Shown piece by piece: positions 43,274 to 52,629 of a stretch of 64,000 bases of DNA. Where the stretch lies: assembly GCF_003605645.1 (NCBI RefSeq), contig NZ_QVMU01000021.1, positions 18,617 through 82,616 on the forward strand. The letters run 5' to 3'. Position 1 is the first letter of the stretch. Each line of letters starts with the position of its first letter. The translations under genes and the position numbers were made by a program. Origin of the DNA: Vibrio sinensis. GTDB taxonomy: Bacteria; Pseudomonadota; Gammaproteobacteria; Enterobacterales; Vibrionaceae. The notes under the pieces were generated by a model. It worked only from the letters and a program-made list of their open reading frames with translations. It ran no database searches and was not told the origin of the DNA.

Positions 43274-44342
43274 TCAAACAAGACGCTCTTTACTCAAAGC
43301 AGCCCTATTTGGAGCGACAGCTCCTATCTTGCCTCTAGGGTGCGCGGCTGCCAATGAGCATAGAAAAGCCGCATTGATAGGGTGTGCATTGACATCGAGA
43401 AACCAATTCTCAGTCGTTGTCGCTAGCGAAGATGGGGCTCCAATACATCAATTGCCTTTACCGAGTCGTGGCCATGGTATCGCGGTACACCCATCACGCT
43501 CTCATGCGGTTGCCTTTGCTCGCAGACCGGGTGATTATCTGATGATATTTGACTACCAAACCGGTCAAATAGAGCGCGTTATTTTGGCTAAGAATAACCG
43601 TTATTATTATGGTCACGGCGTCTATTCGAATGATGGTTTACTTTTGTACGTCACAGAAGGTGAAAGGCGATCGAGTCGTGGAATTATTGGTATTTATGAT
43701 GCTGAGAAAAACTATCAAAAAGTCGCGGAGTTGACAGGCTTTGGAATCGGCCCTCATGAAATAATTATTATGCCAGATAATTCATTGGTGGTCGGTGTGG
43801 GAGGCGTTCACACCCATGGCCGCAAAGCGATCAATTTAGCCACAATGGAACCTAGTTTAAGTTATTTGTCTGCAGCCGGTGAATTACTTGAGCAGGTTCA
43901 TTTACCAGATCGACATTTGAGTATTCGGCATTTAGCTCACGATGGAAATAATACGGTGCTTTGTGGTCAGCAATATCGCGGCAATAGTGAGGAGGCTCCG
44001 GCATTGTTGGCAATGCATACTCAAGGAGGGGAGCTGGAGCCTTTGATTGCTGAACCTGAACAGTGGTCGAGATTTAATCAATACATTGCAAGTATTGCTG
44101 CTTCAGAACAATGGATATTAGCGACGTCTCCACGAGGAAATTGCTATGGTATTTGGTCCAAGCAATCAAAGAAATTAGTTGAGTTGGCTTCACTACCGGA
44201 TGCATCCGGGGTCGTTTTTCAAAATCAACGATTTAATATAAGTTCTGGGGCAGGCCAGACAATTTCAGTGACTAAGCCGAAAGATATTCACTCTTTTAGC
44301 CATGGTGTTCGATGGGATAATCATTGGAGTTCAATAGGTTAG
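43263..44342 (+). CDS. DUF1513 beta-propeller-like protein with Tat signal
   Basis: A 359-residue exported protein. The N-terminus has a twin-arginine signal 'TRRSLLKAALFG', implying export of a folded, perhaps cofactor-bearing protein. The remaining sequence shows repeating beta-strand blocks ('RGHGIAVHPSR', 'YYYGHGVYSNDG', 'IGPHEIIIMPD', 'IRHLAHDGN') with conserved His, typical of a propeller. DUF1513 members sit in imelysin/DUF1111 operons across proteobacteria. The function is unknown; iron handling is inferred from the operon. Confidence 0.87.
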   Translation: MVTDQTRRSLLKAALFGATAPILPLGCAAANEHRKAALIGCALTSRNQFSVVVASEDGAPIHQLPLPSRGHGIAVHPSRSHAVAFARRPGDYLMIFDYQTGQIERVILAKNNRYYYGHGVYSNDGLLLYVTEGERRSSRGIIGIYDAEKNYQKVAELTGFGIGPHEIIIMPDNSLVVGVGGVHTHGRKAINLATMEPSLSYLSAAGELLEQVHLPDRHLSIRHLAHDGNNTVLCGQQYRGNSEEAPALLAMHTQGGELEPLIAEPEQWSRFNQYIASIAASEQWILATSPRGNCYGIWSKQSKKLVELASLPDASGVVFQNQRFNISSGAGQTISVTKPKDIHSFSHGVRWDNHWSSIG

Positions 44343-44470
44343 ATCTCATTTTTAGGTTAAAAGTAAGAGTGTTATTTCTCAAAAACAAGTCATGTGATGC
44401 TCGCTATTATCTGCCATACTTTTATGGATAAAAAATAATCAGATAAAGTATTCAGATAGTGAAGAGTGGT

Positions 44471-46021
44471 ATGACAAGGATGAAAGCGTTTTTACTAATA
44501 TTATTATTATTGCCCATACCATCATGGGCAATGTCTTATTTTGAAGAGCTTGGTTGGATAAACTCGGAGAGTAAAGTACCGAGTTTATTGTTGTATCCCG
44601 AGCAGGTAGAGGCTTTGTATCAAGATGAACCAAATTTGATCTGGCACGACATGCAAGAAAGTACACAACTAGAATTCCAGCTTGAGATTATCCAACGTGC
44701 AGGTTTCAGTCCTTTAATTTCCCGTCAACTTAGCTACTTACGTTTCTATAGAAAAAGTAATCTTTGGTATGAATATGACCTACTCGCAACGGATACGCTG
44801 ATTTTTTATATGAGCTATGCTGAGCAAGCCAAGCGCATGGGGCATGCATGGTTTTTTGAGGGTAAGTTAAATAGTGTTCTTCCACCACCGAGTGAAGAGG
44901 CATTATTTGAATTACGAAATTCGGCAAGTAGCAGTCAGTTAGCAGAGCTGATAGAAACCTATACGCCAGATACGAACGGCTATATGAATTTAATTAACGC
45001 CTATTTAGAGGTGGCTCATCATCAAGGCAAACAGTTGCCCAAATACCAACAATCTGGAGTTAAGCGTGTTGGTGACCAATTAGAAAACAAACCACTGCTT
45101 CTTGAACGACTCAAAGTTGTCGATGTTGATCTTGACGGAGTTAGAATAGATATATCATGGTACGACAAGACGCTAGAGGTTGCTATTAAGCAGTTTCAAG
45201 GGATACACGGACTGTATCGTGACGGTGTGATTGGTCCTAATACGATGAAATGGCTCAATATGGCGGTTGAAGATCGTATGGCGATGTTAGCTCTGAATGC
45301 TGAACGTGCGCGAATTTGGCCTGATCAACGAGAGAGACTAATCCTAGTAAATGTTCCTGGTTTTGATATGGAATATTGGTATGGTGGCGAATCCGTGTTT
45401 ACTTCGCGTGTTGTTGTCGGAAGAGAAACTCGCCAGACACCTGTTATGGTGACAAACCTGAATGCTTTGATTTTAAACCCAAGTTGGAATGTGCCATGGA
45501 AGATCATGGTGGAAGATATCATCCCAAAAGTTCAAGAAGATATAGGGTATCTTGAAAAGATGAACATTGAGATTATTCCTAAATGGGGTTCTTCTGAAAC
45601 GATTAATCCTATCGAAATTGATTGGGAAACCCTGAACCCTAAAGCATTCCCATACAAAATGCGCCAAATGTCTGGGGATTACAATGCGTTAGGTCTTTAT
45701 AAGTTTAATACGCCTAACAATCGCGCCATTTTTTTACACGATACACCAAGTAAGTCGTTATTTAATCGTGCGAGTCGTGCATTTAGTTCTGGATGTGTTC
45801 GCGTTCAATATGCAGATAAGTTCGCAAATTTACTTTTAAAAAGCCAAGGACTCGATACCGATCGGATTAAAGCGGCAGAAGATACTGCGAACAAGGCGAT
45901 TTCTTTACGAAAGAGAATTCCAGTCCATATCATCTATCAAACCGCATGGTCTGAAAAAGGTACGGTACAATACCGAGAAGACATATATAGCCTAGACCGA
46001 CTAAATTCAACCAAAGGTTGA
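44471..46021 (+). CDS. ldtD: L,D-transpeptidase, YcbB/LdtD type
   Basis: A 516-residue exported protein with a signal peptide (LLILLLLPIPSWAM). A peptidoglycan-binding domain (about 210-265, 'DGVIGPNTMKWLNM') precedes an L,D-transpeptidase catalytic domain with the Cys motif 'SSGCVRVQ' and upstream 'FLHDTPS'. It makes 3-3 cross-links in murein in the periplasm. It is about 100 residues shorter than E. coli LdtD. I chose ATG 44471 from the ribosome-binding site; ATG 44480 is possible. The order ldtD-mepK-ycbL matches E. coli ycbB-ycbK-ycbL. Confidence 0.92.
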   Translation: MTRMKAFLLILLLLPIPSWAMSYFEELGWINSESKVPSLLLYPEQVEALYQDEPNLIWHDMQESTQLEFQLEIIQRAGFSPLISRQLSYLRFYRKSNLWYEYDLLATDTLIFYMSYAEQAKRMGHAWFFEGKLNSVLPPPSEEALFELRNSASSSQLAELIETYTPDTNGYMNLINAYLEVAHHQGKQLPKYQQSGVKRVGDQLENKPLLLERLKVVDVDLDGVRIDISWYDKTLEVAIKQFQGIHGLYRDGVIGPNTMKWLNMAVEDRMAMLALNAERARIWPDQRERLILVNVPGFDMEYWYGGESVFTSRVVVGRETRQTPVMVTNLNALILNPSWNVPWKIMVEDIIPKVQEDIGYLEKMNIEIIPKWGSSETINPIEIDWETLNPKAFPYKMRQMSGDYNALGLYKFNTPNNRAIFLHDTPSKSLFNRASRAFSSGCVRVQYADKFANLLLKSQGLDTDRIKAAEDTANKAISLRKRIPVHIIYQTAWSEKGTVQYREDIYSLDRLNSTKG

Positions 46022-46084
46022 TCTTGACACAAAATTTGCATTTTTGTTGTTTTAACTAAAATCGTTGATAGTTCAATTAATAAG

Positions 46085-46122
46085 CGTGTTAAAAGCTCTT
46101 TTTTGAGTTTTTAGCACGTTTT
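46085..46122 (+). terminator. Possible terminator between ldtD and mepK
   Basis: Imperfect stem CGTGTTAAAAGCTC / GAGTTTTTAGCACG (two GU-type positions) and a T-rich tail, 65 bases after the ldtD stop. Confidence 0.55.
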
Positions 46123-46220
46123 ATGCATTTGCACTTAGATAAATAGTTAGGTAACGTCCCGAACTACATGATTCGTACTAGGGCGTTGACCCAAAATCAC
46201 AACAACGAAGGTTTAGAAAA

Positions 46221-46763
46221 GTGCAGGTATCTCGTAGAAATTTTGTTAAGTTGGCGGGCAGTGGGCTGATTGTCGCTAGCTGTGTTCCAAATATTGCTCT
46301 CGCCTCGTTACCGAATCAATCCCGTACGCTTGCTCTTAGTAGTATTAATACCGGTGAGACATTAGAAACACGTTATTTCGACGGTGCTCATTATCTGAAA
46401 AATGAGCTGTATCGTCTCAATCATATCTGTCGTGACTTTCGACGTAATGAAATGATAAATATGGATAAGCTGTTGTTTGATAAGATTTCTTTGATTCAAT
46501 CTCATCTTGGGGTAGATACGGAAGTTCAACTGATTTCAGGTTATCGTTCGCCAGCAACCAATGCAGCGCTTCGCTCTCGCTCTAGTGGGGTGGCAAAGAA
46601 AAGCTACCATATGACAGGGCAGGCAATTGATTTCCGCCTTGATGGTGTGAGCTTGAAGCGGGTACGTGACGCGGCAAGAGAGTTGCAAGCAGGTGGGGTC
46701 GGTTACTACCCAAGAAGTAACTTTGTTCATATTGATACCGGTCCAGTACGTTATTGGACTTAG
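46221..46763 (+). CDS. mepK: Murein endopeptidase, MepK/YcbK (M15A, DUF882)
   Basis: A 180-residue Tat-exported protein ('SRRNFVKLAGSG'). The M15A metallopeptidase zinc ligands are visible in 'SYHMTGQAIDF' and 'FVHIDTG'. MepK cleaves peptide cross-links, preferentially the 3-3 type made by LdtD, so the neighbouring pair makes and removes the same bonds. The start is GTG 46221. Confidence 0.92.
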   Translation: MQVSRRNFVKLAGSGLIVASCVPNIALASLPNQSRTLALSSINTGETLETRYFDGAHYLKNELYRLNHICRDFRRNEMINMDKLLFDKISLIQSHLGVDTEVQLISGYRSPATNAALRSRSSGVAKKSYHMTGQAIDFRLDGVSLKRVRDAARELQAGGVGYYPRSNFVHIDTGPVRYWT

Positions 46764-46854
46764 TTTTTGTTCGCCTTTACATGATACGGGTGATTGTCAA
46801 AATCAACCGCTAATGTCATAGTGCAGAAAATTTTGATTCAATAAAGGTTTTGCT

Positions 46855-47511
46855 ATGTCTTTGAAATACCAAGTCGTTCCTGTAACGTCATTTTTGCAGA
46901 ATTGCTCTATCGTTTGGTGTGATGAAACGATGGAAGGAGTGGTGGTTGATCCCGGTGGCGACGAGAAGCATTTGGCGACTATTATCAATGAACTTGGTGT
47001 GAAAGTAGTAAACTTGGTGTTGACACACGGACATTTAGACCATGTTGGTGGAACAGAACCATTGGCACGACTGTTAGGTAATACACCGATTGTTGGACCA
47101 AATAAAGAAGACAATTTTTGGTTGCAAGGCTTGGAAGGGCAAAGCCAAATGTTTGGCTTTCCACTCACTGAAGCATTTGAACCTGATCAATGGTTAAACG
47201 ATGGCGATCAAATTAAATTTGGTCATCAAGTTCTAGATGTTATTCATACTCCAGGTCATACCCCTGGCCATGTTGTATTATTCAGTGAAGAAGCAAAATT
47301 GGCGTTTGTCGGTGATGTTTTATTTAATGGTGCTATTGGCCGTACTGATTTTCCTAAAGGGGATTTCAATACCTTGATCACATCGATTAAAACAAAGTTA
47401 TGGCCGTTGGGTAATGAGGTTCGTTTTATACCTGGTCATGGTCCTGAGTCTACTTTTGGCCACGAACGTGCATCAAATCCATTTGTAGCGGATGAAATGC
47501 CACTGTACTAA
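46855..47511 (+). CDS. ycbL: Metallo-beta-lactamase-fold hydrolase, YcbL (GloB-like)
   Basis: A 218-residue cytoplasmic MBL-fold enzyme with 'THGHLDHVGG' (HxHxDH), 'HTPGHTPGHV' and 'PGHGPESTFG'. It is the size of single-domain YcbL proteins, which show glyoxalase II-type activity on S-lactoylglutathione. It lies behind ldtD and mepK, as in E. coli, though its link to murein is unclear. Confidence 0.9.
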   Translation: MSLKYQVVPVTSFLQNCSIVWCDETMEGVVVDPGGDEKHLATIINELGVKVVNLVLTHGHLDHVGGTEPLARLLGNTPIVGPNKEDNFWLQGLEGQSQMFGFPLTEAFEPDQWLNDGDQIKFGHQVLDVIHTPGHTPGHVVLFSEEAKLAFVGDVLFNGAIGRTDFPKGDFNTLITSIKTKLWPLGNEVRFIPGHGPESTFGHERASNPFVADEMPLY

Positions 47512-47570
47512 GTTGCATTGATACTCACGTACACGAATGTGTAAGAATGAGTTATTTAATATTCCAAGTA

Positions 47571-47596
47571 GAAGGTCGCTAAGGCGGCCTTTTTTT
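47571..47596 (+). terminator. Terminator of ycbL overlapping the DUF2982 gene end
   Basis: Stem AAGGTCGC / GCGGCCTT with a 4-base loop and seven Ts. Its right arm and T tract encode the last codons of the convergent gene. Confidence 0.8.
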
Positions 47597-48322
47597 ATGG
47601 GTGGAAGTATTACTTACAGTTGGGTCGTCAGTTAAAAATACGTCGTTTCCTTGAGTCTCTGATGCAACTGCCGCAAGATAACGTCGTGTAAGCCCCACAA
47701 ACTCATCGATAGGCCTGTCTAAATCATTTGCTGATATAAAGAGGTCGTACCCCATATAAAGCCGCTGGTAGCTCATACGGTTAGCTAACATTGCCTGTAA
47801 GCCAGAAAATGTTTCTCCTTTCCGGTTTTTATATGGTGTAGTGTCGAGCACAATATCTTCGAACTGGCGATTTTCTTTACTTTGTTTTAATCCTAGATAG
47901 AGCAACGCTCGTTGGCTGAGCAAAATTTCAGTGGCGATTCGCGGACAGATACTTTCTAAATAGGGGGTGTAGTGCTTTATTTGAATACCAATCCAGGGTA
48001 ATGGTTGCTGCCAACCGTCATTATCATAGTGACAGATCTCTATCTTGCTTATGTTACTCCACTTGAGTACCCAGCCCCCTTTGAATAAATGTTGTTGAAA
48101 ATGTGTTGCAGTCAGGGTGTAACTCACGATGCTTTTTTGTATGAGCCAATAGCTCAGTAAAGCAACGAATAGGAGAATAATGATTGAGAGAAGCGCTTGT
48201 TTCCAACCGGGCGATAGAATCAATAAAGCCGATGCGATGATGGCAAAAATATAAAGCCAAGTACGCAAAGTGAATGAATGAACCAGATTGGATTGATTGC
48301 TAAGTTGCCGAGTTTTCATCAT
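47579..48322 (-). CDS. DUF2982-like membrane protein
   Basis: A 247-residue inner-membrane protein with two adjacent membrane segments at about 22-60 and a cytoplasmic C-terminal domain of mixed alpha/beta character. From memory it fits DUF2982 proteins of marine gammaproteobacteria. Its last codons lie inside the terminator of the convergent ycbL gene. No function is known. Confidence 0.75.
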   Translation of the reverse strand: MMKTRQLSNQSNLVHSFTLRTWLYIFAIIASALLILSPGWKQALLSIIILLFVALLSYWLIQKSIVSYTLTATHFQQHLFKGGWVLKWSNISKIEICHYDNDGWQQPLPWIGIQIKHYTPYLESICPRIATEILLSQRALLYLGLKQSKENRQFEDIVLDTTPYKNRKGETFSGLQAMLANRMSYQRLYMGYDLFISANDLDRPIDEFVGLTRRYLAAVASETQGNDVFLTDDPTVSNTSTHKKRPP

Positions 48323-48594
48323 CAGGGTTTATTATGCGTCACGAACCTTGGGTGGTCATCCCATCGAAATCGTCTGCTTTCCTCCCGACATCTTCATTTC
48401 ACTTGGTTATATATCCAGTAGAGAAATGCTCTGATTGCTCCATGAATGATTAAATTATAGTCTTCCGAACGAACATCGTTGTTTTTTACGGCAGAATCGC
48501 GTTCATACTCTACAAATGAGCCCATTTTTTTGGTATAAAACGCGCTTCAAATTTTCACCACTGCTCGGTTCGCAGTGAAATGGAGAAAAACTCG

Positions 48595-48969
48595 ATGAGA
48601 CTTGCTCATAAGCGTAAAGTTCAGGCTAAGCTGCAAAAGCGCATCAAAGCGACAGTTGCAAATATTGTTGCAACGAAAACAGTTAAGCCTGCAGTTGAGA
48701 TCAAAGTCGCTGTAGCACCAGCAGCTGAGAAAGTAGTGGCGTCTGTTAAAAAAACAGAATCAGCACTAACCCCAAAACAGCAACAAGTTTTAGACATTGT
48801 TGCAAATAATGCTGAAGGGATTAATCCGAAAGGTATTGGTCTTGCTGCTGGTCAAGAGGAAGCAAAAGCGGCTTCTTGGGCTACAGGTGCGCTTAAAAAA
48901 CTGCTAGATGAAAGCCTAGTAGTGAAAGAGCAGTTAGCGGGTAACAAAGTTATTTATAAAGCCGTTTAA
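48595..48969 (+). CDS. Small basic protein: Lys/Ala/Val-rich tail plus winged-helix-like domain
   Basis: A 124-residue protein. Residues 1-60 are strongly basic and repetitive (Lys, Ala, Val, Pro), resembling histone H1-type tails. Residues 65-124 ('LTPKQQQVLDIV', 'INPKGIGLAAG', 'WATGALKKLLDESLVVKEQ') look like a MarR/winged-helix fold. It is therefore probably DNA-binding. I chose ATG 48595 with GGAG upstream; five extra codons upstream are unlikely. It is monocistronic. Confidence 0.75.
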   Translation: MRLAHKRKVQAKLQKRIKATVANIVATKTVKPAVEIKVAVAPAAEKVVASVKKTESALTPKQQQVLDIVANNAEGINPKGIGLAAGQEEAKAASWATGALKKLLDESLVVKEQLAGNKVIYKAV

Positions 48970-48992
48970 TTTACCCGGTTCTATGATGAATT

Positions 48993-49024
48993 CTAAGCCT
49001 CGTTAATCACGAGGCTTTTTTATT
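48993..49024 (+). terminator. Terminator after the basic protein gene
   Basis: Stem AGCCTCGT / ACGAGGCT with a short loop and T tract. Confidence 0.88.
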
Positions 49025-49390
49025 ACTTCTGCTTTCTTATTTGCACTGTCACTTATGATTGTTGACTCACTAACCGATATTCATAATGGCGTTTTTTTAG
49101 GTCAGTCACAAATTTAACATCTTCCCATAATTTGAGCTCAAGGAAAGTCACTAGGTACTTTTCCTAATAACTCCCACTCACGTTTTCTATAATGCTCTGT
49201 TATTTAATGATTTCATAAGATGGCTTGCTTTATGGCTACGTATAAATACGTACTTCTTTAGTTTAACGTCGATGACCTGCTGTTAAGCTTCTCCGTGTTC
49301 TCTCTGATTCTAACTTGTTAATAGATGACTCAGTCTGTAGGTGATCTATAAGCATCTGGATTGATGCCGACGCTAACAAAGGACGTGAAG
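49025..49390. other. Upstream region of the TRAP operon
   Basis: About 370 bases with no plausible gene. It should contain the TRAP promoter and any site of the downstream NarL-type regulator. I could not identify an operator with confidence. Confidence 0.35.
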
Positions 49391-50479
49391 ATGAGTCTTA
49401 TACAAAAATCACTGAAACGAGTAATGAAAAGCACAGCACTTGCTGCTGCATTTGCTTTGATGGCTACCTCAGCCAGTGCCGCAGAAAAAGTGTATCGCTT
49501 AAAACTAGCCGAAACTTGGGGACCAAACTTCCCAGTTTTTGGTGATGCCACTAAGAATATGGCAGAAATGGCAGAGAAAATGTCAAATGGCCGTTTGCAA
49601 ATCCGCATTGATTCAGCGAATAAGCATAAAGCACCACTTGGTATTTTCGACATGGTGAAATCTGGTCAGTACGATTTAGGTCACTCAGGTTCTTACTACT
49701 GGAAAGGTAAGGTACCAAATACCTTGTATTTCACTTCGATGCCATTTGGTATGACACCATCTGAGCAATATGCATGGTTTTATCATGGCGGCGGCATGGA
49801 ACTAATGGAACAAGTTTATTCTCCACATAACTTGTTATCTTTCCCTGGTGGTAATACTGATATTCAGATGGGTGGTTGGTTCCAAAAAGAGATTAACTCA
49901 GTTGAAGACCTACAAGGTTTGAAAATGCGCATTCCAGGCTTTGCTGGAGAGGTGCTTGCTGAAGTGGGAGCTAAACCCACGAATATCGCTCCGGGCGAGC
50001 TGTACACGTCTTTAGAGCGTCGTACGATAGACGCGCTTGAGTGGGTTGGGCCATCACTTGATTTGCGAATGGGTTTCCACAAAATAGCACCATTTTACTA
50101 CACAGGATGGCATGAGCCTGGTTCGGAACTTCAATTCCTAGTCAATAAACGCACATGGGAACGTCTACCTGCAGATCTCCAAGAAATCTTGCGCGTTGCT
50201 ATGCGCACTGCCGCTTACGATATGTATACCCAAGCCACTCATGAAAGCGGTAAAAACTGGGTATCAATGAAGTCGGAATATCCTGATGTACAAGTGAAAG
50301 ACTTTCCACCTGCTGTTATGAAAGCGCTACGTGAAGCTAACGATAAGTTGCTCGCAGAACACGCAGCAAAAGACGAGTTAGCGAAAGAGATTCAAGCTTC
50401 TCAAGCGGACTACTTGCAACAAGTTCGTTCGTGGACTGACATCTCTCATCGTGCATATTTAAACAGTCAAGCTCAATAA
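49391..50479 (+). CDS. TRAP transporter substrate-binding protein (DctP family, keto-acid/lactate type)
   Basis: A 362-residue periplasmic protein with a signal peptide (cleavage near 'TSASAAEK'). The carboxylate-binding Arg is in 'LKMRIPGF', and 'EWVGPSLDLRMGFHK' plus 'YTGWHEPGSEL' are characteristic of the TakP-like subgroup, which binds alpha-keto acids, lactate or related monocarboxylates. ATG 49391 has AAGGA upstream. The next two genes are the membrane subunits. Substrate is inferred only at class level. Confidence 0.92.
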   Translation: MSLIQKSLKRVMKSTALAAAFALMATSASAAEKVYRLKLAETWGPNFPVFGDATKNMAEMAEKMSNGRLQIRIDSANKHKAPLGIFDMVKSGQYDLGHSGSYYWKGKVPNTLYFTSMPFGMTPSEQYAWFYHGGGMELMEQVYSPHNLLSFPGGNTDIQMGGWFQKEINSVEDLQGLKMRIPGFAGEVLAEVGAKPTNIAPGELYTSLERRTIDALEWVGPSLDLRMGFHKIAPFYYTGWHEPGSELQFLVNKRTWERLPADLQEILRVAMRTAAYDMYTQATHESGKNWVSMKSEYPDVQVKDFPPAVMKALREANDKLLAEHAAKDELAKEIQASQADYLQQVRSWTDISHRAYLNSQAQ

Positions 50480-50608
50480 TAAGTGACAGCGTCACAATAG
50501 ATAGCGCATTAGAATCTTAATGCGCTAAAAGAAAAGCCCAAGAAAATTTCTATAAAGCTCCGCAGGTTTTGCCTAGCGGAGCGGTTTCAAAATTCCATGG
50601 AGTTCGGA

Positions 50609-51148
50609 ATGAGAAAACTTATCTATATCGAACGATTGTTTAATCGATTTGGTGATCTGCTCGGTTGGTTATCCAGCATTTTGTTCATCTTGTTACTTGT
50701 GAATGTTGTTTACGATGTAGTGATGCGATACGCGTTTAATGACGTATCTATTGCTTTCCAAGAAATGGAGTGGCATCTGTTTTCAGCCGTATTCTTACTG
50801 GGGGTCCCTTACGCTATTAAAGCCGGAGGGCATGTCCGAGTTGATTTATTTTATGAACGCCTATCTAACAAAGCTCAAGCCATTATTGACCTTTTGGGTA
50901 CTCTGATTTTTCTTCTGCCTTTTTGCCTATTGGTTGCGTGGTATGGAATTGATTTTGCGAAAGAAAGCTACTTGCTTGGCGAGACTTCTGGAGATCCCGG
51001 TGGTTTACCTTATCGGTGGATCATTAAAGCAATGATCCCTTTGTCATTTTTCTTTATGGCGGTAAGTGGTGTGGGTTTGCTGTTGCATTCATTGAACAAG
51101 ATTTTTAATCCTCACCTGTTGCACAGCTACACGCAAGATAAACGATAG
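50609..51148 (+). CDS. dctQ: TRAP transporter small membrane subunit (DctQ)
   Basis: A 179-residue membrane protein with four hydrophobic segments and the DctQ-type 'VRVDLFYERLS' segment. ATG 50609 follows GGAG by six bases; four in-frame codons upstream are unlikely. It sits 129 bases after the binding-protein gene and nine bases before the large subunit. Confidence 0.9.
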   Translation: MRKLIYIERLFNRFGDLLGWLSSILFILLLVNVVYDVVMRYAFNDVSIAFQEMEWHLFSAVFLLGVPYAIKAGGHVRVDLFYERLSNKAQAIIDLLGTLIFLLPFCLLVAWYGIDFAKESYLLGETSGDPGGLPYRWIIKAMIPLSFFFMAVSGVGLLLHSLNKIFNPHLLHSYTQDKR

Positions 51149-51157
51149 GAGCGAGTT

Positions 51158-52441
51158 ATGATTGGTATAGTTATGTTTTTTGTCGCTCTATTTGCCTTGC
51201 TTTTAGGGTTTCCGGTCGCGTTTACTTTTGGTGGTATTGCCTTGATCTTCGGCGTTTGGGCTGAAGGTATGGATATGTTTGCCTTTATGCCATATCGAAT
51301 TCAATCGATTATGGAAAATACCGTTTTGATGGCGGTCCCATTGTTTGTGTTCATGGGGTTGGTGTTACAAAAAACTCGTTTGGCTGAGCAGTTACTTGAG
51401 TCGATGGGTAAATTGTTTGGTGGCGTGCATGGTGGTATTGCCATTTCAACCGTATTGGTCGGTGCGCTACTTGCGGCTTCAACTGGCGTTGTTGGAGCGT
51501 CTGTTGTCGCTATGGGTCTTATTTCGTTGCCAGTGATGCTTAAATATAACTACGATAAGGGACTTGCATGCGGAACCATTTGTGCGTCGGGTACACTTGG
51601 ACAAATTATTCCTCCCTCAATTGTCCTAATTTTATTAGGTGATGTTCTTGGTGTTCCGGTTGGGGACTTGTTTCAAGCGGCAATCGGGCCGGGTTTCGTG
51701 CTTGTAGGTGCATTCGTCATCTATATCTTAATTTACGCGAAATTAAATCCTGAAGCGGCTCAGCCGATTGAACGTGATGAATCGGTGAGTCGTCAAAAAG
51801 AAATCTTCGATGCATTAAAAGCGGTTATTCCGCCATTGGCTCTTATTGTTATTGTTTTAGGCTCTATTTTTGCCGGTGTGGCAACGCCAACAGAATCGGC
51901 TGCACTTGGTGGGGCAGGCGCAATCGTATTAGCCATACTTTACAAGCAGTTCAGTTGGCTTATGGTTTACGATGCGGCTAAAGAAACAGTGAAGGTGACC
52001 GCAATGGTGTTTGCTATCTTGCTCGGAGCTACAGCGTTTTCGATGGCGTTTACCTATACCGGTGGTGACTACTTGGTCGAAGAGTGGATGCTACAAATTC
52101 CTGGAGATAAATGGGGTTTCCTTCTCATCACTATGTTGGTTATTTTGATCCTTGGCTTCTTCATTGATTTCGTCGAAATATGCTTCATTATCGTACCAAT
52201 TTTGGCTCCAGTAGCGGAGCTAATGGGTATCAATATGACATGGTTTGCGATATTGGTAGCAATGAATCTACAAACCTCATTTTTGACGCCACCGTTTGGT
52301 TTTAGTTTATTTTATCTTAAAGGGGTTGCACCAAAAGGAGTAACAACGAGAGATATATACCGAGGTGTGATGCCGTTTATTGCCATTCAAATCTTGGTGC
52401 TGGCATCCATACTGGTTTTCCCTGGATTTTATGGAATGTGA
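51158..52441 (+). CDS. dctM: TRAP transporter large membrane subunit (DctM)
   Basis: A 427-residue inner-membrane permease with about twelve hydrophobic segments of the ion-transporter (DctM) fold, including 'ASGTLGQIIPPSIVLILLG' and 'ATPTESAALGGAGA'. It uses a sodium gradient. It completes a three-gene TRAP set and is followed by a two-component system. Confidence 0.92.
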   Translation: MIGIVMFFVALFALLLGFPVAFTFGGIALIFGVWAEGMDMFAFMPYRIQSIMENTVLMAVPLFVFMGLVLQKTRLAEQLLESMGKLFGGVHGGIAISTVLVGALLAASTGVVGASVVAMGLISLPVMLKYNYDKGLACGTICASGTLGQIIPPSIVLILLGDVLGVPVGDLFQAAIGPGFVLVGAFVIYILIYAKLNPEAAQPIERDESVSRQKEIFDALKAVIPPLALIVIVLGSIFAGVATPTESAALGGAGAIVLAILYKQFSWLMVYDAAKETVKVTAMVFAILLGATAFSMAFTYTGGDYLVEEWMLQIPGDKWGFLLITMLVILILGFFIDFVEICFIIVPILAPVAELMGINMTWFAILVAMNLQTSFLTPPFGFSLFYLKGVAPKGVTTRDIYRGVMPFIAIQILVLASILVFPGFYGM

Positions 52442-52481
52442 TCCCTAGATTTCAGAAACCCTCAGACACCTGTTAGAGTAC

Positions 52482-52516
52482 AACTGCTTACCAATTTTGG
52501 TAGGCAGTTTTTCTTT
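52482..52516 (+). terminator. Terminator after dctM
   Basis: Stem AACTGCTTACCAA / TTGGTAGGCAGTT with a bulge and T tract, separating the transporter from the two-component genes. Confidence 0.8.
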
Positions 52517-52629
52517 GTACTAAGTCTTTGGTATATCAGCATTTGTATATCGATAGCGTCGTACTTACGTGAAACTGCATTTGTGGTTGTAATCCCGCAC
52601 AAAGTGAATAGCTATCACGAGGAAATGGA

